A DNA stretch of 64,000 nt from Sessilibacter corallicola (GCF_021290925.1 NZ_JAJSLX010000002.1:1236235-1300234); one strand, 5' to 3'. Positions 16,883-26,520 are shown, numbered from the stretch's first letter. Numbers and translations are program-made. The notes: generated from the sequence alone by a model not told the origin.

Positions 16883-18391
16883 ATGACAACACAAGTCGAA
16901 CTAAATGTACCTTCAGAGAAGGCCGCAACATCTTCTTCGGATTCAATTTCAAAGAAACACATCATCAGCATTCTCGCAGGACCCATCGTCTGCGCCCTAT
17001 TACTGTTAATGGATGCTCCGGCGGGATTATCTCCAGAAGCGTGGAAACTGGTTGCCGTCGTGAGTTGGATGGTAATTTGGTGGATGACCGAAGCCGCCCC
17101 CGTCGCTGTTACCGCATTGTTGCCTATTATTTTAATGCCACTGTTCGGCATTGCCGGGCAAAAAGCCGTTGCGAGCAGTTACGCTCATCCGCTTATCTAT
17201 TTATTTTTAGGTGGTTTTTTAATCGCCGTTGCCATGCAACGTTGGGGCTTGCACAAACGTATCGCCCTGACGGTAGTCCGCATGACCGGTACCTCCAGTA
17301 GCGCAATTATCGGCGGCTTTATGGGCGCTACTGCGTTTTTATCCATGTGGATTTCCAATACTGCTACCACCCTAATGATGTTTACCGTGGGTATTTCTCT
17401 GATCGAATTTATCAGTGCTAAAGGTAAAGATCCGGCTCAGGTACGTCGCTTTGGTATCGCCTTGATGTTGGGTATTGCTTACAGTGCCTCTATCGGTGGT
17501 GTTGCGACTCTTATTGGTACGCCGCCTAATACTTTGCTTGCCAGTGTGATGTCTGACAGCTACGGCGTCGAAATTGATTTTATTACCTGGATGATGATGG
17601 GTCTTCCAATCACCATTATTATGCTGCCGGTGGTGTGGTTTTTATTAACCCGCGTTATTTTCCCCGTTGGCAAACTTGATTTGGAAGGCGCGGACGAATT
17701 AGTCTCGCGCGAATTAAAAGCACTCGGTGTTATGTCGCGCGGTGAGAAAGTGGTGCTAACCGTTTTCTTAGCGACCGTATTCTGCTGGATTTTCCGTAAA
17801 TTAATCGTGTCTTTTACCGGATTAGCCATTACCGATACTTCCATCGCACTGATCGCTGCGAGCCTTTTGTTCGTCATTCCTGTGTCATTAGAGAAAAAGC
17901 AATTCACTGCAGATTGGAGCGGCGCGAAAAATATTCCTTGGGGCGTATTGTTGTTGTTGTTCGGCGGTGGCCTTGCTTTAGCCGGTGCCTTTAAAAGTAC
18001 CGGGTTGGCAGCATCTATTGGTGATGCGGTTGCGTCATTAAATGCGTTCGATATCGCCATTATTATTGCCGTGACGATTGTTACCATTATTTTTCTAACA
18101 GAAATTACTTCAAACACCGCAACCACCGCAACGTTCTTACCTATTTTAGGTGCGGTTGCTGTCGGTCTAGAATTTAGCCCATTAGTATTGGCAATTCCTG
18201 CGGCGTTAGCGGCATCAATGGCGTTTATGATGCCGGTAGCAACACCGCCAAATGCAATTGTGTTCTCTTATGATGGCATGCAGATTAAAGACATGATGAA
18301 AGCCGGTCTTTGGTTGAATGTCATTACCATCGCACTGATTTACTGCGCAACCATGTTATTGGCACCTGCGGTATTTGGATTAACCTTTTAA
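16883..18391 (+). CDS. DASS (SLC13) family sodium:dicarboxylate symporter
   Basis: Inner-membrane importer of C4-dicarboxylates such as succinate, fumarate and malate, coupled to sodium. The 502-residue protein has about 11-12 hydrophobic segments. The family's paired sodium-site motifs are visible: WISNTATTLMMF with GTPPNTL in the first half, and TSNTATTATFLP with VATPPNAIV in the second. Placed behind a sigma-54 promoter and next to dctBD, it is the likely regulated transporter. Exact substrate preference cannot be read from sequence. Confidence 0.92.
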   Translation: MTTQVELNVPSEKAATSSSDSISKKHIISILAGPIVCALLLLMDAPAGLSPEAWKLVAVVSWMVIWWMTEAAPVAVTALLPIILMPLFGIAGQKAVASSYAHPLIYLFLGGFLIAVAMQRWGLHKRIALTVVRMTGTSSSAIIGGFMGATAFLSMWISNTATTLMMFTVGISLIEFISAKGKDPAQVRRFGIALMLGIAYSASIGGVATLIGTPPNTLLASVMSDSYGVEIDFITWMMMGLPITIIMLPVVWFLLTRVIFPVGKLDLEGADELVSRELKALGVMSRGEKVVLTVFLATVFCWIFRKLIVSFTGLAITDTSIALIAASLLFVIPVSLEKKQFTADWSGAKNIPWGVLLLLFGGGLALAGAFKSTGLAASIGDAVASLNAFDIAIIIAVTIVTIIFLTEITSNTATTATFLPILGAVAVGLEFSPLVLAIPAALAASMAFMMPVATPPNAIVFSYDGMQIKDMMKAGLWLNVITIALIYCATMLLAPAVFGLTF

Positions 18392-18408
18392 ATTGTCAAG
18401 CACGTTTT

Positions 18409-18433
18409 AGCGGCTGTATCAGCCGCTTTTTTT
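18409..18433 (+). terminator. Terminator after the DASS transporter
   Basis: The hairpin AGCGGCTGTATCAGCCGCT (409-427) is followed by a T run; a classic intrinsic terminator 18 bases after the stop. Confidence 0.88.
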
Positions 18434-18454
18434 CGTTGCGGATTTTGATGTTAT

Positions 18455-18483
18455 AAAAAAGCCTCCTATTGGGAGGCTTTTTT
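18455..18483. terminator. Bidirectional terminator between convergent genes
   Basis: AAAAAAGCCTCC, loop TATT, GGGAGGCTTTTTT: a perfect stem with A and T flanks. It can end transcription of the DASS gene from the left and of the ynjC-like gene from the right. Confidence 0.9.
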
Positions 18484-18507
18484 GTTTGTTGGCTCTCGAT
18501 GATTAAA

Positions 18508-20202
18508 TTAACGCAATTGCATTAATTTCCGTTGTCGCCACACCAGTTTTGGAATCATTAAAGCGAGTAAATAAATAAGGCATGGTAAGAGAGCTTGGCA
18601 CAGTGACCACACTGAAATTAAACGGCGATTACCGCTGCTGCTTAGGGCTATGGCTTCGGTTGTGATTGTGCTGACTCGGCCAGCGCCCAGTAATTGTGTT
18701 GCTAAGTACTGAGCGATACTCACAGAAAAAGCCAATGCAAGCGTCGATAGCAGTGGCGTGGTGAGCATGGGTAATTTTATTCGAAACAGTATTTTCCAGT
18801 AACTGGCGCCCAGGGTGCGGCTCAATTGCAGCCAGCGGTGATCAAAGGCTTGGTACGCTTTACCTAAGGATAAGTACGCGTAGGGAATGACAAACAACAA
18901 ATGACCTAAAATGACCAAATACACATTTGGGTTGATGTTTAGCCAAATACTGAGAACAACCAAGCCCGAGATAAAACCCACCTGCGGAATCAATAGCGGT
19001 GAGTAAATAATAAATTTGTTAATCCGCGAAGATTTTGTTTGAATTTCGGCTTCTAGAACTACAATAACAACCACGATTGCAATTAATACCGTGATTACAG
19101 CAATACTCAAGGTGACTAATAGTGATTCGGTAATTGCTGTTTGCGCGTTTAAAAAATGGGTTGCGGTCCATGTGGCGGGAAAGTTATTCGGGAAGCGCCA
19201 AAACCCAGCAATACTATTAATAATAAGAACAAAAATTCCCGCGATATTAATAATGAAGACTAATCCCACCGATAATCTACCGACAAACGCAGCAATAACG
19301 GCGAAACGGTGTTGCTCACCATTCACAGAATAAGATGAAAATCCTCGCTGGATTATTTTTTCAATGATCCACCAAATACCCAAAACTACCAAAGTAGTCA
19401 TTAATTGGCACACAGCACCGACTGAGGCAATAAAACGCTGGCTTAAATCGGGATCATTAAACCATTGCGTCACTGAAACGCTCAGTGTGCTTGGTAGGTT
19501 TGGGCCAAGTATGAGAGCAACATCGACGGTGGAGGAAGAAAACACCAGCACGGCAAAAATAGGCATGCGTATCAATGGGTATAATTGCGGTGCGATGACT
19601 TTAAGCCAGCCAACGGTGGTGTGGTATCCCAGAGAGCGAGCCAGTTTTAAACTTCTATCGACATTGATTTGCGGTAAGACTGAAAAGGCAACCAATAATA
19701 AAAAAGGGATTTCTTTGATGATAAGACCACCGGCCAAAGAAAGGCCCCAAGGATCTTGCACCGTCAGTAAATCCGGCGGTCTGTTCCAGCCGGTTAATTC
19801 GGGTGATAGCCACCGGCTGATTAAGCCCGACGGAGAAAACAAAAATAAAAACCCAAACGCTGCGGCCGCGTGGGGTATGGATAATATTGGCGCTAGTAAA
19901 CGCAAAATGAATTTTTGAATCAGCGAATTAGAACCACTGATTGATGCTAAAAATAAAAACACACACGCAACACTGATTGCCGTGGTGAGCAGAGCAGTGG
20001 TGATACTAAGCGTAATACTTTTGGTAATACCCGGTGATTGAAAAAAGGCTATCCAGTGATCAAGCGTAAACTCTGTTCCACCCAACGCAGGCAGCCAACC
20101 AAATGCCGGAAAAAAAACCGCTGCTAAGCCAGAGATAATAATACCGGCAAAACCGTACAAAAAAATCTGGCTGAGACGCGGCAGCCACTTAGTGTTCGAC
20201 AT
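18508..20202 (-). CDS. ynjC: YnjC-like ABC transporter permease (two fused permease domains)
   Basis: Inner-membrane permease of about 12 helices built from two tandem BPD_transp_1 domains in 564 residues. The cytoplasmic EAA-like loops read KLARSLGYHTTVGWLKVIAPQ in the first half and QLSRTLGASYWKILFRIKLP in the second. It starts 9 bases after the ynjB-like gene, with which it is surely cotranscribed. The ynjD-type ATPase expected in this family is not encoded on either side: the DASS gene lies downstream and a radical-SAM gene upstream. The substrate is unknown. Confidence 0.85.
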   Translation of the reverse strand: MSNTKWLPRLSQIFLYGFAGIIISGLAAVFFPAFGWLPALGGTEFTLDHWIAFFQSPGITKSITLSITTALLTTAISVACVFLFLASISGSNSLIQKFILRLLAPILSIPHAAAAFGFLFLFSPSGLISRWLSPELTGWNRPPDLLTVQDPWGLSLAGGLIIKEIPFLLLVAFSVLPQINVDRSLKLARSLGYHTTVGWLKVIAPQLYPLIRMPIFAVLVFSSSTVDVALILGPNLPSTLSVSVTQWFNDPDLSQRFIASVGAVCQLMTTLVVLGIWWIIEKIIQRGFSSYSVNGEQHRFAVIAAFVGRLSVGLVFIINIAGIFVLIINSIAGFWRFPNNFPATWTATHFLNAQTAITESLLVTLSIAVITVLIAIVVVIVVLEAEIQTKSSRINKFIIYSPLLIPQVGFISGLVVLSIWLNINPNVYLVILGHLLFVIPYAYLSLGKAYQAFDHRWLQLSRTLGASYWKILFRIKLPMLTTPLLSTLALAFSVSIAQYLATQLLGAGRVSTITTEAIALSSSGNRRLISVWSLCQALLPCLIYLLALMIPKLVWRQRKLMQLR

Positions 20203-20211
20203 CGAAGAAAA

Positions 20212-21459
20212 CTAGCTTTGGTATCGTTTGAGCCAGGCTTGTTCCAGCAACTCTACCCAGCTGGGGTGAGGCTCTGGAATGGCCGGTGGTAATTCTTGCA
20301 ATGGGATCATGCCGGGGATGTTTTTTTGTTGAAACCGTTTTTTGTCAGACTCATTTAATTGTTCTAAGTCGATAACCGTGCTGCTTCCCCAAACGCTAGG
20401 ATCTTGCTTTCTGGCTTGTGCTTGTGGTGACAGTAGAAAATTCGCGGCAACCAAGGCTGCGGCTTTGTTGGGGGAATTAAACGGAATCGCTAAAAAACTG
20501 TAGTTGCCCAACGTGCCGCCATCGAGCGTGTAAGGCATAACGGATTCTGGCAGCTCATAATTGGCGATGGAAGAAGCGACTTCTTGAATACTGAACGAGA
20601 ATCCTAAACTTAATTCGCCGTCGGCCATTAAGCTTTTTAATTCGGTTCCCGAATTAGGGAAGACTTTGCCTTTGCGCCACAAGTGTGGATGAAGGGCGTC
20701 TAAGAAATCAAATAACGGTGCTGTTAACTGGGTGAATTCTGCGGCTTTTACCGGTGCGTACAAGGCTTGTTTGTCGGTAACTAATTCAATCAGTGCTTGT
20801 TTTAAAAACGTTGTCCCTAAAAATTGCGGTGGCTTCGGGTAGGTGAATTGTCCGGGGTTATCTTTTGCCCATTGCAGCAGGTTTGATACCGAGCGCGGGT
20901 GCGACTGGGTTAGCGAGGCGTCGTAGAAAAAGATCAGCTGTGCTTTTCCCCAGGGCAATTCGTAGCCCTCGGTAGGCACAGTAAAGTCGGTAATGGCCGC
21001 AGGGTTTTTATCGGGATTGGTGAGATAAAAATTGGGCGTGGATTCGGCCCAAGGTCCGTACAATAAATTGGCCGATTTTAACGCAGCGAAATTTTCGCCG
21101 TTAATCCAGATTAAGTCGACGGAGCCATCATGGGTATTGTTCGCTTGTTTTTCGGCAATTATGCGAGAAATAGCTTCTGCGGTATCGGCAAGTTTTACGT
21201 GCTTAACCGTAATATTTTGGTGTTTTTTTAATTCTTTTCCCAGCCATTGAATGTAGCGATTAATTTTCGGCTCGCCTCCCCAGGTATTAAAATAGAGGGT
21301 GCCGCCGTGACTGGCGCTTTCTACCGAGGACCAATCGTTGAGCTGAAAATCTTGCGTGTTTGATTGGTTGTCGGCACTGCTGGCGGTAAAAGAAAAAAGG
21401 CTAATAGCTGCTGTGACCACCGCCGATAAGACGGTGTTTTTAATGCTCGGAAAATACAT
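20212..21459 (-). CDS. ynjB: YnjB-like periplasmic solute-binding protein
   Basis: Secreted receptor of the importer. A signal peptide of about 28 residues (hydrophobic core VVTAAISLFSFTASSA) precedes the mature protein. YFNTWGGEPKINRYIQWLG and VKLADTAEAISRIIAEKQ are typical of the YnjB branch of the iron/thiamine-type binding-protein superfamily. The 415-residue length is normal. It is followed directly by ynjC and preceded by the radical-SAM gene 34 bases upstream, suggesting a three-gene operon. Confidence 0.85.
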   Translation of the reverse strand: MYFPSIKNTVLSAVVTAAISLFSFTASSADNQSNTQDFQLNDWSSVESASHGGTLYFNTWGGEPKINRYIQWLGKELKKHQNITVKHVKLADTAEAISRIIAEKQANNTHDGSVDLIWINGENFAALKSANLLYGPWAESTPNFYLTNPDKNPAAITDFTVPTEGYELPWGKAQLIFFYDASLTQSHPRSVSNLLQWAKDNPGQFTYPKPPQFLGTTFLKQALIELVTDKQALYAPVKAAEFTQLTAPLFDFLDALHPHLWRKGKVFPNSGTELKSLMADGELSLGFSFSIQEVASSIANYELPESVMPYTLDGGTLGNYSFLAIPFNSPNKAAALVAANFLLSPQAQARKQDPSVWGSSTVIDLEQLNESDKKRFQQKNIPGMIPLQELPPAIPEPHPSWVELLEQAWLKRYQS

Positions 21460-21493
21460 AGTACAAAGATCTTACGTTGAAAAGAGTTAACGC

Positions 21494-22564
21494 CTAAGCA
21501 TTGATGGCCACTAGGCCGCGTTGTTGGGCTAAGCGTGCGGCGCGTTTGCGTTTTAGTATATCGCCAAGATGGTGTTCGAAAAATTGGTCGCAGCCAATAC
21601 AGAGATTACTGTAGTCGTCGCCGTTGGGTTTTTGAGTGTGGCAGTTGCCGTAAAAATCACTGACCGATACACCTTGCGAAAGGCCCATGCGTTCGGGTTT
21701 TCCGGCGTTAATGGCTTCCAGTTCGGGCAATCCTTGCAAATCATCCAAAATGGTTTGCAGCGGCTCTTCGGTTAAATTACCCAGGGGTGCGGCGGTTTTT
21801 ATACAGCAGGGGTAGAAATTTCCGGTAGGATCAATAGATATTTCCGAACCGCTTTTCCCGTATTCTAAGAAATTGAGCCCGCCGGACCAAGCGTTGCAAA
21901 AATTGTCGGTCAGTGTGGCTTTGGAGAGATTATTTTCCCAAGCTCGACCGCGTGGCCAGAGCTTACCAATCCAAGAATCGTCGGTTGCCCCAAAGCTGCT
22001 GTATACCGGTCCTTGTTGGTCAAACCAATGCACATTTTCTTCGCTGCCCGATTCCACCATACCGAAGTCGTTAAAATACCCCAGGAGTTTGTCCATGAGG
22101 GTAAACTTTTTGTCTCCTTGCAGGCCAACGTGATAATCGTCCATGCCAGCAATAGACAGCATCCAAAGGCCGCGATCCAAAAGCTCTTGCAGAATTTTGG
22201 GAGTTACTAAATCACCAGTGGTTTGTACTACTATGTTGACGCCACCGGTATCGCGGTATCTATCTTGAAGGGCTTCCAAAATAGGATACAGCACCGGTTC
22301 GCGCACCGGATCAGTTAAAACGTCGCCGCCAGAGAGGATAATACGGCCTTTGCGCTGCACGGGCTGGCCTTGTTCATCGGGGTGATGCCAGTCGTCATAC
22401 ATCATGGAGTCTGGCAGATTGTCGATAATTTTAGGGAAATTGGTGATGGCTTCTTCAACAACTTGCTCTAATTCATCCCGAATGTAGGGGTGAAATTTGT
22501 CTTCATAGCAGTGTTTACAGCGGCGGTGGCAGTGCCAGCAAATGACGTAATATATGGATTCCAA
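21494..22564 (-). CDS. Radical-SAM protein with C-terminal cysteine clusters
   Basis: The CxxxCxxC motif (Cys12, Cys16 and Cys19 in WHCHRRCKHC) binds the [4Fe-4S] cluster that cleaves S-adenosylmethionine. ILSGGDVLTDP supplies the GGE-like SAM contact, here GGD. C-terminal Cys pairs (FYPCCIKTA; NLCIGCDQFFEHHLGD) suggest an auxiliary cluster or metal site of SPASM/Twitch type. The substrate is unknown. It is first in an apparent operon with the YnjBC importer, so it may modify or use the imported compound. About 239 bases of repeat-rich DNA separate it from prrA. Confidence 0.8.
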   Translation of the reverse strand: MESIYYVICWHCHRRCKHCYEDKFHPYIRDELEQVVEEAITNFPKIIDNLPDSMMYDDWHHPDEQGQPVQRKGRIILSGGDVLTDPVREPVLYPILEALQDRYRDTGGVNIVVQTTGDLVTPKILQELLDRGLWMLSIAGMDDYHVGLQGDKKFTLMDKLLGYFNDFGMVESGSEENVHWFDQQGPVYSSFGATDDSWIGKLWPRGRAWENNLSKATLTDNFCNAWSGGLNFLEYGKSGSEISIDPTGNFYPCCIKTAAPLGNLTEEPLQTILDDLQGLPELEAINAGKPERMGLSQGVSVSDFYGNCHTQKPNGDDYSNLCIGCDQFFEHHLGDILKRKRAARLAQQRGLVAINA

Positions 22565-22687
22565 AACCCTATCCCCAATAGAAATTGAAACAATCGTACT
22601 CAGTAAACGAAAACAGCCATTGGCACATCAGCCCAATTGCTGGAGCGCTTGATTACAAGACAGCAAATCTTAACGATAATTTCTGAA

Positions 22688-22727
22688 ACTTTGAGGAACT
22701 TTTAATGACTTTGAGCAGCTTTTGATG
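22688..22727 (+). repeat. 20-bp direct duplication
   Basis: Two adjacent near-identical 20-base units, actttgaggaacttttaatg and actttgagcagcttttgatg, lie just before the 22-bp repeats. Confidence 0.6.
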
Positions 22728-22732
22728 AAAAC

Positions 22733-22820
22733 TGCCGCTAACTTTAATAAATAGTGCCGCTAATTTTAATAAATAGCCCTGCTAACTCTAATAACAAGTC
22801 CCGCTAATTCGACTCAATGT
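22733..22820 (+). repeat. Four 22-bp tandem repeats running into the end of prrA
   Basis: Units start tgccgctaactttaataaat (22733), tgccgctaattttaataaat (22755), ccctgctaactctaataaca (22777) and tcccgctaattcgactcaat (22799). The last unit covers the prrA stop codon, which suggests the repeat grew outward from the gene's own 3' end. Confidence 0.7.
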
Positions 22821-23340
22821 GACGTTTCTGAAGCTTTCGCTGTAGGGTTCGGCGGTGCATTTTTAATTGTCGCGCGGTGGCCGAGATATTACCGTTATTT
22901 TCGTCCAACGCCGCTTGGATGGTTTCCCATTCAACGTTTTTCAGCGACGGTCGGGCAATTTCTTCGGTTTGTTCGGGAGTGTAGGCGGGTGCTGATTCTG
23001 TAAAGGCAGAAATAACATCGGAAATAGACGCAGGCTTGGTTAAAAAGTTAACCGCGCCGAGTTTCATCGCTTTGACGGCGGTACGAATGGTGCCATAACC
23101 GGATAAAATAACCGTGGGGATTTGTTTCAGTTCTTCAATGTCTTGCAGCAGTTCGAGTGAGTTTTCGGTGCCTATTTTTAAATCCAACAGAGCGTAGTCG
23201 TATTTATCTTGCGTGAATTGCTGTTTAAACGCCGTGAGCGATTCCACGTGATCAACGTGATAACCTTTTTGCGTGAGCGAGCGGCTGGTGACAAACGCTA
23301 ACGCTGAATCGTCTTCTAAATAAATGAGCTTGTGGGTCAT
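22804..23340 (-). CDS. prrA: Redox response regulator PrrA/RegA/ActR family
   Basis: Receiver plus Fis-type helix-turn-helix, the compact RegA arrangement. KLIYLEDDSALAF holds the acidic pocket, the phospho-Asp is in YALLDLKIG, TVILSGYGTIRTAV is conserved, and Lys lies in FLTKP. The C-terminus GNISATARQLKMHRRTLQRKLQK is the RegA-type HTH. Known members control respiration, carbon and nitrogen genes in response to oxygen or quinone state. ATG at 23340 (MTHKLIYLEDD) is preferred over the one nine bases upstream (23349) as more typical of the family. The partner prrB lies immediately upstream. Confidence 0.9.
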   Translation of the reverse strand: MTHKLIYLEDDSALAFVTSRSLTQKGYHVDHVESLTAFKQQFTQDKYDYALLDLKIGTENSLELLQDIEELKQIPTVILSGYGTIRTAVKAMKLGAVNFLTKPASISDVISAFTESAPAYTPEQTEEIARPSLKNVEWETIQAALDENNGNISATARQLKMHRRTLQRKLQKRHIESN

Positions 23341-23421
23341 AATAAGCAACTCAATCGGTAGCTGTAGTAATAATAGATAGTAATAGGTGGTTATAAACAG
23401 TTAAAACAGGCCGTTAAAATA

Positions 23422-24690
23422 TTAGTGGTTTAACGGGAAATTAACTTCAACAATAATGACTTTTTCGTTGTTGTCAGCGCTGTTGGGTTGCACGCTTTTC
23501 ACTTCCATTTTTACAAAACCGCCTTGTTTTTCTATCGTGCTGTTTGCCAAGAAAGAACCAATTCCCAAGCCCGCTTCTTTGGTGGACGATTTGGGTTTAC
23601 CCCAGCGTTCAGTAATTTGATTTTCCGACAGCTTGCTGCGGTTGGAAATTCGAATCAACAAGTGGTCATCGGTGCTTTGAAAAACCACTTTCGGCGATTG
23701 CGACGCCGATTCAATCGCATTATTAATTAAGTTGATTAATGCATACTGAAGCAAATCGTTGGTGTAAATCACCTTGCGGGTTGTACACATATCGAGAAAC
23801 TCGGGTTTGAATTTTCCGAGTAATAGCGAATAGTGTTCTTTCAAAAAATCCAAGATGTCATTTACGGGCGTGTCGTGAAGGTCTTCACTGTTTTGTGCCA
23901 GCGAAGAAAGGTTTTTCATGGTAGAAAAACAGCGGTCAATTTGCTCTTGCATCATTTGCGCATCGTCGCGCAATTGTTTGGGGATCGACTGTTGTTCAAT
24001 CATATCGTCGGCGAGAATTTTCAGGGTTGAAATCGGCGTCGCTAAATTATGAACGGTAGATGCCGCCACCGTTGCCAAACCAATCAGTTGTTCGTTTTTT
24101 AAATTTTCTTCTCGGGCTTTGGTTAATTCCGTTTGTTGTTTGCGCAGAGTTGTCATTAATTTAATCACGAAGAAGCAAATAATCAAATTACTGACCACAA
24201 AGTTCAACCACATACCAATTAAATGAATGCGGTAATCAGAAGAGAAATGTTCAAAATGTTGTTGGGAATCCAAAATTAATATGGCCGTGTACAAACCTGT
24301 GCCTAAAATGGAAATAGCCCAAGCCATTGTCGGTTGAACGGTGAGGGCGGCAATGGCGGTTAATACAAGAAAATAATAAATAAAGGGGTTTGATGTCCCG
24401 CCAGTAATATAAACAACGGCGGTTACCCAAATAATATCCACCACCAGTTCTCGAAATTGATGGATACTGCCGCTCAACCAATTTTGATTGATTAATAAAA
24501 ACAGTGACCAGCTCGTTGTCATGATTAAAACAATCAAAATTTGTTGCCATTCAAATTGCAACAAATTAAAGACCGAGCAAATGGTTAGGATAACTGCCGA
24601 CAGCAGGAGCAGTCCTAACCGCAGTAACAAGATATTGCGCGTCACGCTGAAATCATTTTCTGACGCCGAATGCTGTAGTCCAAAAATCAA
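23422..24690 (-). CDS. prrB: Redox sensor histidine kinase PrrB/RegB family
   Basis: Six transmembrane helices (about residues 20-185) include the RegB ubiquinone-binding signature GGTSNPF. The H-box reads AASTVHNLATPISTLKIL, and the Cys in EQIDRCFSTMKNL falls where RegB has its redox-active Cys. The catalytic domain has LINLINNAIESA and KEAGLGIGSFLA. RegB-type kinases sense the quinone pool and this cysteine; the mechanism here is inferred from those residues. Paired with prrA 72 bases downstream and divergent from the PepSY gene. Confidence 0.9.
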   Translation of the reverse strand: MIFGLQHSASENDFSVTRNILLLRLGLLLLSAVILTICSVFNLLQFEWQQILIVLIMTTSWSLFLLINQNWLSGSIHQFRELVVDIIWVTAVVYITGGTSNPFIYYFLVLTAIAALTVQPTMAWAISILGTGLYTAILILDSQQHFEHFSSDYRIHLIGMWLNFVVSNLIICFFVIKLMTTLRKQQTELTKAREENLKNEQLIGLATVAASTVHNLATPISTLKILADDMIEQQSIPKQLRDDAQMMQEQIDRCFSTMKNLSSLAQNSEDLHDTPVNDILDFLKEHYSLLLGKFKPEFLDMCTTRKVIYTNDLLQYALINLINNAIESASQSPKVVFQSTDDHLLIRISNRSKLSENQITERWGKPKSSTKEAGLGIGSFLANSTIEKQGGFVKMEVKSVQPNSADNNEKVIIVEVNFPLNH

Positions 24691-24876
24691 TGTGGTTTTC
24701 CGCTCAACTGTTCGTGTATTGGCGCACTATAGAAAAATTTCTCGGTGCGGATCAACCAGCAATTGCCTGTGCGACATTTTGTCACTGGTGAAGTATCGCC
24801 GTGATTTTATACCCTGAGACACTGAAAATATGTGCATCAATGGTCGATGCTTTGTCGTGGTTAGGATATAGAGTTT

Positions 24877-26163
24877 ATGAATGCGAATCAGGTAATGTAT
24901 CGCTGCGTTTGGCGCTGGCATTTCTACGCTGGCCTATTGTGCTTACCGATTGTGTTGTTTTTGGCAGTTTCTGGTGGTTTGTATCTGTTTAAGCCACAAA
25001 TTGAATCGTTTCGCGAATCCTCTTACATGGATTTGTCGGTCTCTGGTGAACGCCAATCGGTCAACGATCACATTGTCGCGGCACAGAGTGCGTTTCCTGA
25101 CACGTTGTTTCACCGCTATCGAATTCCCAAGCAAGACAACGACGCCGTTCGAGTCAGCGTGTTTTCCGAAGATATTCGCTATTTTGTTTACGTTAACCCT
25201 TATTCGTTAGAAATCGTCGACATCGTTCGATTTGATCGCTTATTTACCGAACTGTTAAAAGACTTACACGAATCCGTATTTCTCGGCAGCATTGGTTCTT
25301 ATTTTGTCGAATTAGCCGCGTGTTGGGCGATTGTTCTGTTTGTTACCGGGATTATTCTTTGGTGGCCCAGAGACGCGAGTGGCATGGCCGGGGTTTTGTA
25401 CCCGCGCTTATCGTTAGAAGGTCGACGTTTCTGGAAAGACTTGCACGTGGTGATTGGTTTTTGGATTTCGATCTTAGCTTTGTTTTTGTTGATCAGCGGC
25501 CTGCCTTGGACTCAGGGTTGGGGCGGTGCTTTCCAGAAAACTCGTAAAGTGATCGAATCCCACGTTCAGCAAGATTGGAGCACGGGAGCCAAAAAAGAAC
25601 ACGTTCATTGGCACGTTAATTCTGTCGAAAAAGCCGAAATCGACGAGATTGCTTACCAAAAAGCCGTGGCATTGAATTTTGATTATCCGGTCATGTTGTC
25701 GGTAGATAATGCCCACCACAACAGTTGGAAAGTATCCTCGCAAACGCAAAATCGTCCGAGAAGAGCCGACGCTTGGATTGATGGCTACTCCGGTGAAACC
25801 CTTCGCAGCCAAGCCTTCAGCGAACGCAAAATGGTCGACAAGATCATCGGTTACGGCATTGCCGCCCACGAAGGCCAGTTGTTTGGATGGTTTAACTTGG
25901 CCCTGGGGGTGTTAACCACCTTGGGATTGGTTTTGATGTCGGTGAGCGGATTCATTTTGTGGTGGAAACGCAAACCGCAAGGTGCGTTGGGTGCACCCAA
26001 ATCCACGGGCCAGCCGATTGCAAATACGATGATTGCGGTGTTGGTTGTGTCCTCGTTGTTATTGCCGCTGCTGTTGGTCTCTGTGGTAACCATCTTCTTG
26101 GTTGAGTTTGTGGTACTACGGCATCTGCCACCGGCAAGACGGTGGTTAGGATTAGCACAGTAG
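24877..26163 (+). CDS. PepSY-associated inner-membrane protein
   Basis: The 428-residue protein has four main hydrophobic segments: WHFYAGLLCLPIVLFLAVSGGLYLF near the start, ELAACWAIVLFVTGIILWW, WISILALFLLISGLPW, and paired C-terminal helices. Periplasmic PepSY-like segments lie between them. The arrangement is that of the PepSY_TM family, often linked to iron-siderophore reduction or metal uptake. The conserved His residues in the helices (WRWHFYAG, KDLHVVIGF, AHEGQLFGW) suggest haem or metal coordination, as in ferric reductases. No specific substrate is evident. Ends before a terminator. Confidence 0.8.
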   Translation: MNANQVMYRCVWRWHFYAGLLCLPIVLFLAVSGGLYLFKPQIESFRESSYMDLSVSGERQSVNDHIVAAQSAFPDTLFHRYRIPKQDNDAVRVSVFSEDIRYFVYVNPYSLEIVDIVRFDRLFTELLKDLHESVFLGSIGSYFVELAACWAIVLFVTGIILWWPRDASGMAGVLYPRLSLEGRRFWKDLHVVIGFWISILALFLLISGLPWTQGWGGAFQKTRKVIESHVQQDWSTGAKKEHVHWHVNSVEKAEIDEIAYQKAVALNFDYPVMLSVDNAHHNSWKVSSQTQNRPRRADAWIDGYSGETLRSQAFSERKMVDKIIGYGIAAHEGQLFGWFNLALGVLTTLGLVLMSVSGFILWWKRKPQGALGAPKSTGQPIANTMIAVLVVSSLLLPLLLVSVVTIFLVEFVVLRHLPPARRWLGLAQ

Positions 26164-26240
26164 GCACTTAGTAAAGAATAAACGAAGACTCTGGATACTG
26201 AAAAAGTAACCACAGTTTTCTATGATTTTGACGTCTTGAC

Positions 26241-26266
26241 AGCCACCGTTATCGGTGGCTTTTTTT
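26241..26266 (+). terminator. Terminator after the PepSY gene
   Basis: Stem AGCCACCG / CGGTGGCT around TTAT, followed by seven T residues. Confidence 0.9.
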
Positions 26267-26520
26267 ATTCAAGATTACACTTTGACTTAAGAGTTTCTAA
26301 ATAATGCCAGCTTGCCGTTGAGTGTTGAGCGAGTTAGTATTGTGAATCAAGTTTATAAACTAAGTTGTAGGTTTTGTATTAGTAGTAACTTGTACGCACG
26401 AATTTTTGTGTATCAGTAGTTTATGTGTACTATTAATTTATGCGTCTGAGTCTGCGAGTTTACGTTGAGACTTATAGCCCATTAAAAACCGTCACTTGAA
26501 ACGCTCAATGGCAGAGTGAA
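26267..26520. other. Upstream region of the cus-like operon
   Basis: No gene is visible in this A/T-rich stretch. It should hold the promoter for the small precursor gene and possibly the whole efflux operon, but I could not identify a convincing metal-regulator palindrome or sigma-70 box. Confidence 0.4.
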
